Shown here: positions 24,001 to 39,000 of the stretch, in pieces | Layout of the letters: each line of letters begins with the position of its first letter | How positions within the stretch are numbered: position 1 is the stretch's first letter | Source of the DNA: Larix kaempferi | Lineage: Eukaryota; Streptophyta; Pinopsida; Pinales; Pinaceae | Direction of reading: 5' to 3' | Length of the DNA stretch: 64,000 nucleotides | Assembly (NCBI GenBank): GCA_027924585.1 | Contig: BSBM01002113.1 | Span: 124,001 to 188,000, forward strand | Translations under genes and position numbers: made by a program | Notes under the pieces: model-generated | Told to the model about the DNA's origin: nothing | Database searches by the model: none | Seen by the model: only the letters and a program-made list of their open reading frames with translations

Positions 24001-27000
24001 CCTGTGTGCAAGAAATCTTGGTCCTGTGTGCAAGAAATCTTGCTTCAAGATCCTTGGATCTGTAACTTTGTAAGAATACCTTGGTGGTTGTTCCCCACTG
24101 AACCCATGACTTCTCAAATGAAAACATTGCCTAGCTAGCTTGCCCAATCTGAGTGAACTTCCTCAACGTCCCAATGAAATTCTAGCAATCGCTAGAGTGG
24201 ATTGTAGCCCTATTATGGAGTTTATCTGCCATGGACCTGAATGGTTTTAACTTTTTTCACCCTGGCCACAATGCAGACTCCGTATCAGGGTCAACCTATC
24301 TAAAGACCTCCAATAATTTAGCTTATCAACATTTGCAATTGGATCAACCGCATTGATTCACTACATCAATTTGCTTAACACTTCCTTTATTTGCCAGAGC
24401 CCAGACCTGTGGATCTGTCACCATCCACTCATGACCTGGGGCAAGTTCCAAGCTACAGGTTGCCCCACCCACCCAAACTGTTAGCTTTTGAGGTTACTCT
24501 GAAAATGCTTACATAATGCTTGAGGGTGTTTCATTTGATGTGGGGTGCATGGTGTGTTGAATACCTTTGGTTGTACCGTGACAACCATACGCATTGGAGA
24601 CAGCTTCCTTGTGGATTGATAGAGCATGACTTGATGCTTCTATGGTACACTTCCTTGAGAGGTTAGAGACCATTGTGGCTTGGTGACATTCTTCATGAGG
24701 TGCACACATGGAGATTGCTTGCTTGCTTTAAAGGATGACCCATTTGGAGGAGGAGCACTGAGCATCTAGGACGAAGGAATTGAGCCCTAGGTGGCTTGGG
24801 AAAAATTGGTAGCTTGCATCGAAGCTTGTACTCAACTTGAGGATGATTAGGTTTTGGAGTGATCATGTAGACCTATTACCCCTTGACATGTAGGGGTTAC
24901 ATGATGAATGATGCCATTGTGAGTTTTGATCGCATCTATCAGTTCCAAAGATGAGATCTATGGTTTTCTCATGGATATTTTCCAAAGACACTTCAAAATT
25001 GCCAAATCACCAGTCTTGTGCCAGAAATTCTTGAGGCCTTTTTAGTTGATGTCAGTGTTGTACTTATAACACATGCTATACATATTGATACACAAGGATT
25101 GCCTTCTTCTGTGTGGGATGTGACTGTGGGGTCAAATGGTGTTTCTCTATAGTGGCTCATGTACTTTTAAATATTGTTTCATGACTAAGGATGTAACGTG
25201 GCATGGTCATAATTTCTTTTAGGTAAGTGTGTTGCCTTGTGAGTCAAGTGTATCTCTAGGGATTTAAGTAGGTGTAACACTCATTTCATATCATTTCACT
25301 CTTTTTACCTAGCCATTTTTCATGCCATGTCATTCCACTAGCTATTTCTTTCCTTTACATCATTCCCCTTTCGTAATTGACTTATCATATGTTATGCTCT
25401 AAGGTCTTAATACGATTCCCATGTATTAATGTTTAATTCAAATTAAAAGAGTTGAAGTACTCTAAGGTTAATGTCCAAAACAACACGGTTCGGGCAACAA
25501 CACAGTAAACACCCTAGAGACTTGTTCAAGGGGAGGATGGGGATGGAAGCCTGAGTTGCGTTTAGAGCCCTCGGAAAGATAGGATTCACAAGGTTGATTA
25601 ATGGTCCAAGATGCATAAATGAATAATTGCATAATTAAATAGACATGAATAAATGCGCAATTAGTCAACAACTCAAGTTTGTCAATACATAAACAAAACA
25701 AAATGAAACTATCTACCCATGCGTGCAATAACTTCTGAAAGCAAAATTAACTAATGAAAAGACAAAACAAATTAATTGTAAAATATTTACAAAATAATGA
25801 ACAGGGTGTTAGCAATAAATTTTCTGAGAAATTAACAACTAGTCATTAGCATGAAAATGCATCAATAATTCATAACTATCTGATGCCTGTGTAGATTAAA
25901 TTTTATAAATGTGAACAATACCCCCTTGCAAAAAGCCAAGTTCCCTATTTACCCAGTTATCAAAACTAAATGTACAGCAAAGGGACTAAGCCAATGAAAA
26001 GTCTAATATAAAAAGAAAATAATGGGAGTACAAAAAAAAAGGCACAAGGAAAGAGTAACTCAATAAAAAAACACTTCCTTCGAAGGCACACATGTGGAAG
26101 AAAAATCTATAACCCCTAGCTCTTGAAAGCTAAGGGGTACACCAACACATTGCTATGATGGTCAATTCATTGGCACTTTCTCCCTAGTACTATATTCACT
26201 CCATCACCTTCACCTCAGTTAGAAACTTAGGAAATGCATATCGTCTTAGGGGTCTAACATATAATAAGGGTTTAATTATGGCACACCATGGTAAATCCAA
26301 GGTTAATGGAATAATTATTTAAAGAAACATTGAGTTGTTAGAAGAGTGCACTTGCTAACCTTTTCATGTATTATTTCTCATATATTTGATCATATTTTTC
26401 CTAGGTGTATATCGTTGGGGCCTCCTAGAGCTAACCCCCAAAATATTTTCCATGGTCTAATGTTAATTTTCAAGACCTGGGTGACAGCTATCATGTGTTT
26501 CTCTTAGTTAAATAAATCAGATCTGAACTTATTTAACAGTAGAAATAAATATCTATGAGCATCCAACAATCACACAAATAACTGAAAATAAACACCATAC
26601 ACAGAAGATTTACACCTTCAAATCGAACTTTCATTAAAGATCAAAAGCTTACAAGGAAGCCTCCACAACTGCAATAAATTATAATTGTATGTACACTCAA
26701 AATGGAGCGTGTTACACCCCAGATTTTCTACAGTGTGCTTACTAGGTTATACCAAAGTGAAGGGGTCTTTTGCCATTGTAAAAGGCAAAGTTTGGGCTTG
26801 TTGAGGGAAAAGTGTTGGTCTAGCAGGGCTCAATACCCATGGTATGGCCATGGCAAGTCCTCTTGGTTTTCATTCCAAGTATTATTGGCTTAGTGGTTAT
26901 GTTGACTGCCCCTTGATGGGCAGAAGTCCCCCATCATGTTGGGCCTTTGTGCCCTGGTATGGTGGTCCAGTGCTTCTTAGGATGGACCCACTAGGATACA

Positions 27001-30000
27001 TGGCTTAGGGTCTCCAAGCCACTCATGTTTATGATATGTAGTAGGTGATTGCACGTGTAAGGGTTGTCATACCCGCTCTAGCACACCTCATTTATGCCCG
27101 CTTGGACCCCCTCTTTTATGTATTACCTTACCTCTTGGTCTATTTGTGCAGAACCCATGATGACGCCATCTTCTTCAAAGAGGCTTACCTTGGTAAAGGG
27201 GAGGATGTTGAGGGATCTTCTACATCATTGTGGTTAGTTGGGGCATGACGTCCTCCCCCAACTCATCACTTCACATGGATGAAGCCATCTACATCATTTT
27301 ACCATTACTTTTAGTCTTTTGTGGTTTGGTTCACGACTTGTGGGTGACAAACCCTAATTTAAGTTATTTTACTTTTTAGTAAGGTAGGCTCTAAAGTTAG
27401 AAACGACTAGGACACCTAATATAATTAAGGCTCCTAGCACTCATTTGTAAACTAGACAAGGGTTCTAATATGTGCTTTTTTCTCTTTATCTTGGTATATT
27501 AAAGATTCTAGAGTGATGCACACCTCTCTCTTTGGCAAGTTTTTTATGTGAGGAAGCTTGAATGGTGGAATTTCTAGAATTTACTAACTTGTAAGATTGA
27601 TCCAAAGAATAGTTGTAATAACTCATGGCTACGGAGGACCTAAGAACTCTTTCTCTTGCTCTTTCCTTGGTTGATGTTGGTAAGACCTCTTCATTTTCTT
27701 GCTTAACATTGCTTTTGCACCTTATGGTTTTATTGGCATCTTGTCAATCTTATCTGAGCAAACTTTCCTCTTGAAGGAGCTCTCCATTGCGTGAGCTTTG
27801 GGATTCACTATTTTCCCTAATTATGGTTTGGCTACTCTAACCTAGTATCAAGTTACTAGCATTTGCCCTATTTGGTAAATCTTGAATAGCCAAATGTGTA
27901 GGGACATTGACCTCGATCTCCAATTTCCCTAGGGTTGAGGACTAAGGCCATAACCCCTTCTCTTCTCATTTTTCATCAAAATTCTCTTTTATATTTATTA
28001 TAAAAATAAAAATAAAAATATTGGAAAAACCCTATAAAGTTATAAAATTCATATTTAAAACAGTATCATGTATTTTGGATATATGTTTAGATGAAAAAGT
28101 GCGCCCTAGGCAATTTAATGGTGGATCTTCAGGGGCACCTTGTTCTTATGGTTAATTTGTGAGGTTTTTGTAATTCGTGCATGCTAGGGTTTTGTTTTGC
28201 AGATCTGTTATAGCAGGTACAGCAGGAATATTGATCATTTCAATCATGTTTGACGGCCTTAAAAAGTAGGGTTTTGGGCCTAGGTTGACCCCTAGGGGGT
28301 TGGACACCAATAAGAAAATGTTATGAGTGGGACCACCATCTATTTGAGCATTGTTTTAGGGCACATACCAGTTCTGATTTCTCCTTTTCAAATCTGATTT
28401 GATGTTCTCCCTCGCCCTCTGGAGGTCTGTCACTTTCCCTACTATACAAGGTACATCTCATATGCTAAGGTGGCCTTATATTGATTGGTTTTTATCAAAA
28501 TTTTGTGAGTGTTTTGACTGCTGCAACTTCATAATGTTAGTTTTTACTTGTTTAGCAAATAACATTAGACAATCTATCACTGAAAGAAATACAAGCACGG
28601 CAAGAACACAATGAACACAATATTTCTCTCGAGGAAACCACAATAGAGAAAACCCCGGAAAAATCTTCCTCAATATAGAAATCACAAAGTACAAAAGTAA
28701 ACCCCAAGACAAGATCAGCTACTCCTCCACTTGTGCGAACTTCTCTCTCTCTCCTATGCGAACTTGTGTGAGTGAGATGAGTGAGTACAAATGAGAGAGA
28801 CATCCTCTATTTATATTCTTCTGTTGGGGTGACTTTTCCCCAACAGGGCCGACTTCTCCTAACTGACTGGGCCGACTTGTCAAATACATAATATAATGAT
28901 CTCTTCTGGGTTCTTCTAGGCCGACACAAGACCTAGGGTTTACATTGACTCTTTCAATGATTCTTACATTATTAATTACATCAATGACATCATTCGAAGG
29001 AGGAATACAATAATACAATAAACAAGTATCAAATAGAATATCTTCCGCAGTTACATTCTTTTAACACTCCCTCTTAACCAGGAAGGTATTATGTGGCTCC
29101 ATACAGATATGTACAATTGTACGGATCTGCAATATGGCTCCATACAATTGTAAGAATCTATCAATGTTGTTGCCCACTTGTTGAAATCTGCATAGTTGTT
29201 AATTGGGCTCCCCTTTGATGCTCTAATTTCGCTCTATGAATGTGTTTCACCTTCTAACCAAAGTGTCTTCCTGTGAAAAATATGAATGTATCTTTTCCCT
29301 TTACTTTGACTTGCCTTTAAACTTTAACTAAAGACCTAATCTAGCAAAACCCTAATCTCACAGTGAGATCTACAGTTGAGATTGGCCTAAATCACTAATG
29401 CATTAAAACGCACATGATTAGACCCAATAGCTAATTAAAAGACTTAATGCATGTTTGACACAAAACCTATGCGAAAGTTCCTATCCAAGCTACAAACATC
29501 GACACTCCCTCTTAGATAGGAAGGAATTTTGCACCAATCCAAGTTTGTCTTTTAATGCTTCAAATTTCCCTTTTGCTAAGGTCTTGGCCAAAACATCTGC
29601 AACATGTTGATCTGTGGATACATAGTAACATACTAGGGCTTCACTGCTCCCTTTTGAATCCCATCTCAAATGAAGTGATACTTGTTCTCAATGCGCTTGG
29701 ATCTATCATGAAAAACTAGATTCTCAGAGAGTGAGTTTATCATAGTAAATCACAGCGAGATCGAACTACTGATCAAATAGACCTGCTACCAAACTTGTGA
29801 AGCCATATGGCCTCACAACTAGCAATACACGCTACCATATACTCTGCCTCTGTTGAGCTAAGTGCCACAGAAGCCTGCTTCCAGCTAAACCAGGATATCA
29901 TCATTGATCCCAAGCTAAAGCAACACCCTGAGGTGCTCTTCTTCTTTGATGCGTTACCTGCCCAATCTGAGTCTGTATCCTTATGCAACTTCACCTCACC

Positions 30001-33000
30001 ATCTCCAAGATATCTGAGCACATGTTTTGCTACTACACAATGCTCTTTCCTCGATTCCACCATGAACTGGCTCAAGGTGTCACTGCAAAACATATATATG
30101 GCCTAGTGTTGACCAGATACATCAAAGAACCTATCAACTGCTTGTACAATGTGGGATCCACCATATATGAATCTAAAGTAGTGACCTTCAGATTAGTGAT
30201 CATTGGAGTGGCCATGGGCCTGCAGTCCTCCATCTGGAATCTCTTCACGATCTCAACTACATCCTTTTCCTGTCGAAGGAAAATCTCCCCTGATCTCCAC
30301 CAAACCTCCAACCCAAGAAGTAATGCATCAATCCAATGTCCTTCATCTCGAACTTAGCTTCCATATCTTCCATGCACCCTGCATGAACTTCTCTAAACCT
30401 GTGAGAAACAGGTCATCTGCATACAACACCAAAATGAGTTGATGAGCCTCAACAAATATGAAATAAGTTGAAATATGCTTCACTTTTACTAAAGCCCATA
30501 CTCTATATGTATCCATTGATCCTGGAATACCATGTTCTTGATGCCTGCTTGAGTCCATATAGGAACTTTTTCAAAATGCATACATGGGACTCCTTCCCGT
30601 TAACCTGAAAGCCCTAAGGTTATTCAATGTACACTTCTTCCTCAATTATCCCATTGAAGAAAGTTGTCTTCACATCCATCTTATGTATCTTGTTGATGAA
30701 ATTGTCATTGATGCCAACATGGACTTGCAGTGGCCCCACAGGTAGTCATTGACGCCACCAAGTCCCACTTGCAGTGCACAAGTATGAATGATCTCAGTAC
30801 CCTTACACCCAGTGCCTTGGAGCCCTTATAGAGATGGTTTGTGCTTTGAAGCACCTTGTATCCAGTTGACAAGGTCCCTGTACCCACAAGGTTGGATCTT
30901 GGAGCCACCACCTTGTTGACGATGTTGAAGACCCTGCTGATGATGATGAAGACCCTGCTGATGATGTTGAAGACCCTGGAGATTGTGCTAAAGCCCCTGT
31001 GAACGATGGAGAAGCCCTTGATGGGTTGGAGAAGCATTAATGACCCATTCTGTGGTCATTCATGCTCTGATGGTGTCATGGTACCTTAGGAGAAGGTTTG
31101 GAAACCCCACAGGTGATGTCATGATGGATCTTGACCATTGGAGGTCCCCTTGCGTGGTTGAGGTGGTTGAAGAAGCCCATGAATCCTCTTGCTTTATGAA
31201 GAAGCCTTGAATAAGTCCTTGGACCCACATTTGATGGCTTAATGGTCCTTGTTCCCTTAAAGGTGATGATGTGGTCATTGTTGACTTGATGGGATCTTAG
31301 AACCCTTGGAGATGGTCCTGGGGCATGAGAAAGACTTGGCAGCCCCATAAATGGTGGGTTGATGATCCTTGCACTCTTGAAGGAGATGAAGTGGTCATGT
31401 GTGTGTTGATGGGGTATTGAAACCCTTGAAGATGTTGACAACCTTGTTGAAGAAGCCCACCTTGAGGATGATGATAACCTTGGAGGAAGCGTTGATGATA
31501 TGGAGCCCATGGTCCTCTTGCATACAGGAATTTGGATCTTGTACACATCATGAGAAGCTCTTCATTTTTTATTTAAGGGTCCTTGATACTTTTGTACCCT
31601 TTGCACGCGATGGTCATAGTTTATGATGATTGTGGGAAACATGACCCATAAGCTAATTGAAGTCTTTGGTGTCTTAAATATGGCCTTGAAGCAAGGATGG
31701 TCTAGGCAAAAGAAAGGGGTAAAACAAATCCTTGTTGATAAAGGTTGAAGCCCAAAGTTCATGTACAAGGCAATGAACCCCCAGCTTGTTGAAGTAAAGA
31801 TAGTCAACCAAAGTTATGACTAATTATTTTACCTTGACTTATTTGTGAAACAACAAAAGATGACGGTTTTGCTTGATGAAGAAGTCGGCCAGCCTACAAA
31901 AATTTTAAATAAAATTTTGTTTATTTTAATTACAAGTCGGCCCAGTCAAAAAGGGGGTCAAAACTTGAATAAAAAAATAAATTGGAAGGTCGGCCAGACT
32001 TAATTTTTTTTATCCACAAAAAATTTGTATAAATAGGCAGCTCATCTCATTTTATTGTTGTAACATTTGTGTGAAAATTAGCTCTGAAATTCGAATTTGT
32101 CTAAGGCAGCCACAGTCAAGGTGAAATTTCAAAGTTTGAACATCTCTGAAATTGGGTGATCTCTGAGGCAGATTTTGGTGGAATATTTGAAGACAGTTGG
32201 TGGTGGAATTGTCAAGAAGGAGCAACATTTGAGTGATAATATACAGCTCTGAAATTTGTCTACTGAGAAATCCGCAGAAGCATGATGATCCAGGGCAGCT
32301 GAACTTAATTTTCGGACTGTAATTTTCAGACTGTAATTTTCGGGCTGCAATTGAGGACTGTAATTTCCAGACTGTAAATTTCGGGCTGCAGTTGAGGACT
32401 GTAATTTTCGGACTGTAAATCTCAGGCTGCAAGTTCCTTTCTCTGATTTTCGGAGCTCTTACAGCAGTGAGCAATGATCTAGAGCAGCAATGAAGGTATG
32501 CATACACAATGATGATATTTGATATGCATACACAGTGAAGATTTGCAAACACAATGATGTTGTACACAGTGATGACATATATGCTCAGGGATACTCAATG
32601 ATGTACTAAGAAAAGTCCACCCAGTGAGATGCTACAGTGATGTATGATAACACGATTTTGACAGTGACTCATTCAAGAATGCTTACACAGTGATGACATT
32701 GACAGCTTACTTCAGATGACATGTCCAGAGGACTCCTTGATGATTTGATAGCAGCAGTACCTTTGATGGTTTATGTGTATGACTTGAAGATTCTTGAGCA
32801 GTGAAGAGGCAGTAGTTTGACATTAATATGATGATACATACCTGTGAAGCCTGTTTACAGTATGTAGTGAAGCACATACAGAGGTAAATATCAGTGTGAA
32901 GTTTTGATGAAGAATGGCATGATGATAACCCTAGCAACAGTAAATCATACAGTGATTCTTACAGTGAATACAGTGGTAACTATGATATGAAACTTACCCT

Positions 33001-36000
33001 AAGAAATTGCATTTTGTTGTTACTAACATTGATGCCCTAGTTGCTATACAATGGTTGACTTTGAATAGTATACAGTGAATACAGTGAACAGACAGTACAG
33101 TGATTTTGTTTGGACTAGATGATAGCATTGATGTGAGACATATGCATATACAGTGGCATATATGAATTAATGATGATGTAAAGCCAATAATGCAGTGCAT
33201 ACAGTGAACAGTAACATAAGTGCTTGAGTACATACAGTGGTGTACTAATGCATATCCTATGATGGCACATTCAAAAGACTGATATTTGACAGACCTTGTT
33301 GTTGAAGCAAATCTCTTTGTATGATGAGATAAGTTGTTTTGTTTATGCCTTGATGATGATATGATAGTGCCTTAAACACTATAATGCATAACCTATGATG
33401 TTCCAGAGATAATGATACTGACAGCCTTCAGAAGTGTCACCTGTATTGATCAGTGTTGCAGCAGCAAGCATAGAATGACCAGCAAAGTTGACCAGCAGAA
33501 GAAGGATTGAACAGAGATTGATGAGAGAGACATGACCAGCAGTGCAGACTTGACATAGTTGATGAGCAGATGACCAGCAGTATTGATGAGCAGTATTTAT
33601 GAGAGTGATGAGTAGATGACCAGCAGCAGAAGTTGGTTGAGCAGCAGATTGATGACAATCAGAGATTGGCATCAAGCTTGCAAGTAGAATCTTGCACTTG
33701 AGGATTGGGCTCCCCAACCCTTTCTTAGTTGGAGCTAAGAAAACTAGGCTGGGTCCTGTTACAAGAGTTGGTGCTCTTTTCATCAGTTGGTACTGATTGT
33801 AATCGCGAAGATTGAAGTCTTCCATTACCATAAATAAAATTTACATTACATATATTGTTGTGTCTCTCTTCGATGTGATTATTGTGCTTATGACTCATGA
33901 TGAATATGATGTTGTAATTGATAACATAATGCTAGATAAACTCTGATTGATTAATTGAAGGTGAAAAAGTTTAAATTGCTCTCATTGATTCACCCCCGCT
34001 CTCAGTGTGGCCATTGCGTCCAACATATCCTCCATCCCATAATGGGGACTAAAGACATCACTACTCTAACGGAAGTGTACCTGGAGACTAGAGCAAGCGT
34101 CTCCTCGTAAACCACTCCCTCTTTCTGGGAGAACCCTCTAGCCACAAAGCTCACTTTATGCTGCCATATGCCGTGTTGACCACCAAAACCGACTTGGTGG
34201 AAAACGATGTACCATGCACATGTTGAATGTGCCTTGAAGAGGAGAAAGAAGTACTTAATGATTTATTCAAGCGAGGCAGCTCTTTTTCTTATCTTCTCTC
34301 CATGAAATTTCCACACCCCTGTGGGGGATTTTGTAAGGATATGTCAACATGAAAGTCTATTTTTGTGTAACTTAGTCACATAAGCCTTAGTCTATTTTTG
34401 TGTAACTTCTGTACATCCAGCATACAGAGAAAACTCTCCCTCAAATCGTGAGGCAAAGTCATCCATGTCTGTTGTAGCTGCCGTCTATTGTCCTTTCTTC
34501 TTCTTGTTCGGACACTATCCAGCATAGTGTCCAAACTTCTGACACACGAAACACTTGATTTTACTCAAGTCTTTCTTTTGCTCACCTGTATGCTACTTGG
34601 TCCCACCCTTAGGACCCTTCTTGAACTTCTTCTTCTTACCTTTAGCTGCCACTGCCACATTCTCCTCATCATCCATGTGATGTGATGAACTGCCCTGTAG
34701 GTATCCTCTATGTGTCTCCTCGTGTATGAAATCATCCCAGAGATGATCCCAAGAAGGCATGTTCTCACAAGCAACTACTATTTGCACAAATACACTCCAT
34801 GGTTGTGTCATGCCATTTAAGGCTGTCTGCTCCATCTCAGTGCCATGTACAATCTCCCCAACAGCTACAAGCTCATCCCTCACCTGTGTAATCCTAGTAA
34901 GATAGGAAGCCATGCCTTCCCCTTTACTCATGTGCACATCCTTCAACTTCTCTTGCAATACCATCTTTCTGTTCTCATTAGAACTTTGGTAAAGGTTTGT
35001 CAAAGCTGCCCAAATCTAAAAGGCATGTGCCTTCGCTGAAATATGTGGGATCACATGATCCTTCACGGCATCAAGTATGATCCTTCTTTCCTTCACATCC
35101 TTTTTCATGAAGGCTACCCTATCAGTAGCATCGGTAGGAACAGTCACAGGATTTGCTGTTGTACTATTGACTACTTCCCATAGTTCATTTTCTTCAAGTA
35201 TAAACATAATCCTAGCTTTCCAAGGGCTAAACTTTGCAACCCCATCTAATCTATCTTATAATCTAAGTCTAGTCACCATGACTGGAACCTGTACCTGTTC
35301 TTCTCAAGAAAATGTTCAAGACCCTATTTTTCACAAACCCTCTCTTTTTCCCAAATCTAAAATATTTCTGTGTTTAAATTTCTAATCTTTACCACCACTC
35401 TAATACCATGAAAGTTTTAGAACCCCAACCCAGTTTCAAGCTTGGAAGCTTCTCTGCATATGGTTTAATGCCCAAACCCCAATATGCACATTTTATTCAT
35501 AAAAATGACTTGTCTTGAAACACATGAAATTCTTTTTCAAATCTTTATAACTCAGAAATTTTAATTTTTAGCCAAGAAACTCAAACTCAGAAATTTAAAT
35601 CAACCAACCACATAAATTTTTAACACAAGATTTTTTACCAAACTGGTCCAGGTTAAAACCCCGAAGGAAAACCTGATTGAGAGTGATTTTATTTATCTTC
35701 TGAGCAGGCTTCAAATTTGAAGCCTTCAGGGCCCTTCAAAGGCCATTTTGCACGTCATAGAAGGCCACCTCAAATTTTACCATACAAAAAAAAAATTATT
35801 TCATGGTAAGCCCTTCAATAATTAAATTAACCACTATTGTTTAAAATTGCAACAGAAGGGTAGCTTCAAATTTCACCCATCAACAGTTTTCAGTGGGAAA
35901 TTGGGAATGCGGCTACTAGCTAGGTGACTTGGGACTGGGACTCGGTTACTCTCCAATATCCATGTGTTCGATCATCGATGGATCATGGACCATTGGGCCT

Positions 36001-39000
36001 CTAATAATATCATTGACCAACTTACGTGGACTGGCTTACACTGTGCAACACATGGCTTGAACGCTTCTGAGTTCTCGTGTTTGCAGCGAGTGCTTACGTG
36101 TTTAACACATTTAATGGCACAACAACTTTATTAAACATGGTTGGTGGCTCATACGTGTTGTTGGCAGTAGGCTTACCAAGTTACTAGTTATCACATACCA
36201 ATTCATGAATTCTGACTCCACAATCAAGAAACTTCTTGTAATGTTGCAGGTTGTTGCTCCCGCCCGTGGCCCCTACCCACAACCCTATGTTTTCTTTGTT
36301 GTATCAAGTTAATCCTACCAACTACGGCTCCCAGCAGGCTCACACCCTGTGTTTTCTTTGTTGTATCAAGTCAATCCTACGGCTCTCGAGTCCTACCTTG
36401 TGTTTTCTTTGTTGTATCAAGTCAATGCTCGAATTCCATGCTTCCATGGCTCTGACCATCAATATATAATATTACAGGAATACAAACAAGCTTTTTCTTA
36501 TACCCCTACTCCACTGAGGTCAAGCTACTTCCAAGTTCCACCTACCCTATCTCCTCCAGTCCTCCAGGAGAGTTTGCAGAGCGAAGCTGCCAATGCCAGT
36601 CTGCCATAAACATATATAAAGAAATTTGTTTTCTTTGAGGAGCTCAACTTCAAGGCTGACTGGATTGTTGACATCCTATGAATTTATAGGTATGTACATC
36701 ATTTTATCCATTCATGATCCCATCGATTATTTAAAAATTTTGTTATTTGATTAAAATTCTGTACCTTCAAAGTTCAAACACATTGTTATTATTTGACTGA
36801 AATTTTGTTACTTCAAATGGGCCTTGAAGGCTTCAAATTTGAAGCCTGGACCTGAGAGTGGGTTTGTTAGAAATCTCTGTCAGAGGCTGTTTAGAACGAC
36901 ATCTATCAATTCTCAACTATAGCAACAACAACAATTGTTTCTTTCTTCATATGTTCTGTGTATACGCATATGATTCCATGTGCTCCTTTCCTTGCCCTAT
37001 TTTCCATTATCGCCCGATCAAAGCTCTTGAGAATTTAGCTGCCCTTTAACTTTCTTGAAATGGAGGGGACAAGGAAGACCATTTTTTTCACTCTGAAAAT
37101 GAGTGCTTCCCCGTGGAGCTGCCACTGGCCACGGTTGCAGCGTTACGAGAAACACGTGTGCGCACTACGCCCCCCAGCTTTACCAAAAACCCTGGGGATT
37201 TGGGGAAGTTCCCACTCTGCCAACCTCCATGGATCTAGTTAATGAGTCAAATCAAGAATCCAGACTTTGTATCTAAAACTGTATTGCATGAGCTATTTTC
37301 CCCAATTGCTCAGTCGCCGAATTGATACCTTCCTCTAATACACGGTTTAAGATTCTTGGTATTTATTAATATGAAGACCACCAATGCTACGACACTTACA
37401 ATCCCAACTAGCTATCGAATTTCAATATGATTGAGAAAATGCAACAACATCTGGTGAAGGACAATGCTGAAAGCTGGCAATTTTCTTAGAATGCCCAGTG
37501 CCCACTCCTGCGTTCGACTATACGAACTGGGACAAAAATGTTTTTGTAATCTTGATTTTTAGAACGACGGTGCTACTTTACCTTTTGATTTTGTTTCCCT
37601 TATCGGCTAGTCTGGAATAGAACAGGAACTTCAACCATATAACAAGAACTTCAACCATCTATGCATCTCCTCTCTACTTGGTCTACCTACGTTTTACTTA
37701 TTGTTCACAACCCATCCTCTACTCCATCATACCACAAAGTTAGTATGTGTAATGAGATCTAGGGGGAGGGTTATAGAGAAGAAGCATCCAAGGTCCTTAA
37801 TCAGCTATTAAGAACAAAAGCTGACTGGAGTCGGATAGTTCTCTTTGCTCAAACCATAACATAGAATGTAACATGTAAGGAGCACTTAAACTTATTCTAT
37901 CCCAAGTACGTGTGGCATTCATAGTGTTGAATGAAAAATTAAAACATATATTGTTGTCATTGGCATTCAATTCTGTCGTAGGGTACACAATTAGAGTGAC
38001 AAAGAAACTTGCTATTAGTTTTCAATCCAATCCAACTGCTTTGTTGAATTGTTCTTTCTAATAGAATTGCATGGAGGATTATAAATGGCATAGGAAATGT
38101 AGTTGTTTGATAGAGGTGCATGAAAGTGAATTATTGTCCTCAATTCAACAAAGTAAAATAAGTTACCATTCAGATTCTTTCCCTTCACCTTTTCTATTGT
38201 CTTTCTGCATACATCTCTATTGTTCAGTTAAACGTTTAAGAGGCAAGATCAATTTGGGAAACTGCTAAGATGGCAAAGGTGGCATAATGGCCTAGAGACC
38301 AAGCCGCTAGATCAGGGCGAAATATGGTTGTGTTATATGACATATATAACTTTCAGTGCTGCCATATCCACTGCAAAATAAAGCCTCTCAACTTTACTAC
38401 ATAAATAAATAATGAAATTTTGATGTTCTAGTACATTTTCAAATGAAAAGAATGACTTATTTTTACATGGCAGCATTGAAGGATTCAATATCTCATAGCC
38501 CTTCAAAGTGAAATGGGACCCCACCCTTCAAATTTGATCCCTGCTTCTGAGGCAAACTAGAAATCAACAACAGCAGTACTTATCTCAGTTTTTCTTCTCG
38601 AAAAACGTGCCAACACAAACAGCAGTAAAAACTAGCAGTACGGCCCACACATGCCAAACTTCTTTTCAGCAGTACGGCCTTGGGAAATGTGCCCAGAAAA
38701 CAGCAAGATAATTACCTCGAAATTCGTGCCATATAACACACTGAAGAGACCTCGAAAACTATGCCAGAAATTATTGTACGGACAGACCTGTACATATCTC
38801 GATTTCTGTGCCAGAATTAATGTTGTACAGATTCTGGAAAAATCAGTGCATTAAATGCCTCGAAATTTGTGCCCTCTCTCTCCTGTTGTATGGACAGATC
38901 TTCCTCGAAAACTGTGCACATTTATTGCTGCTGTACGGAATGCAATTAATGATCCAGGCACCTTGGGAATCGTGCACTGCTCCTCAAAACCTGAACCTCA

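Noticed and set aside
31060-31560. Overlapping minus-strand ORFs rich in Ser/Pro/His
   Set aside because: They fall in a GAT-rich degenerate tandem repeat of an LTR element; frames stay open because of the trinucleotide bias.
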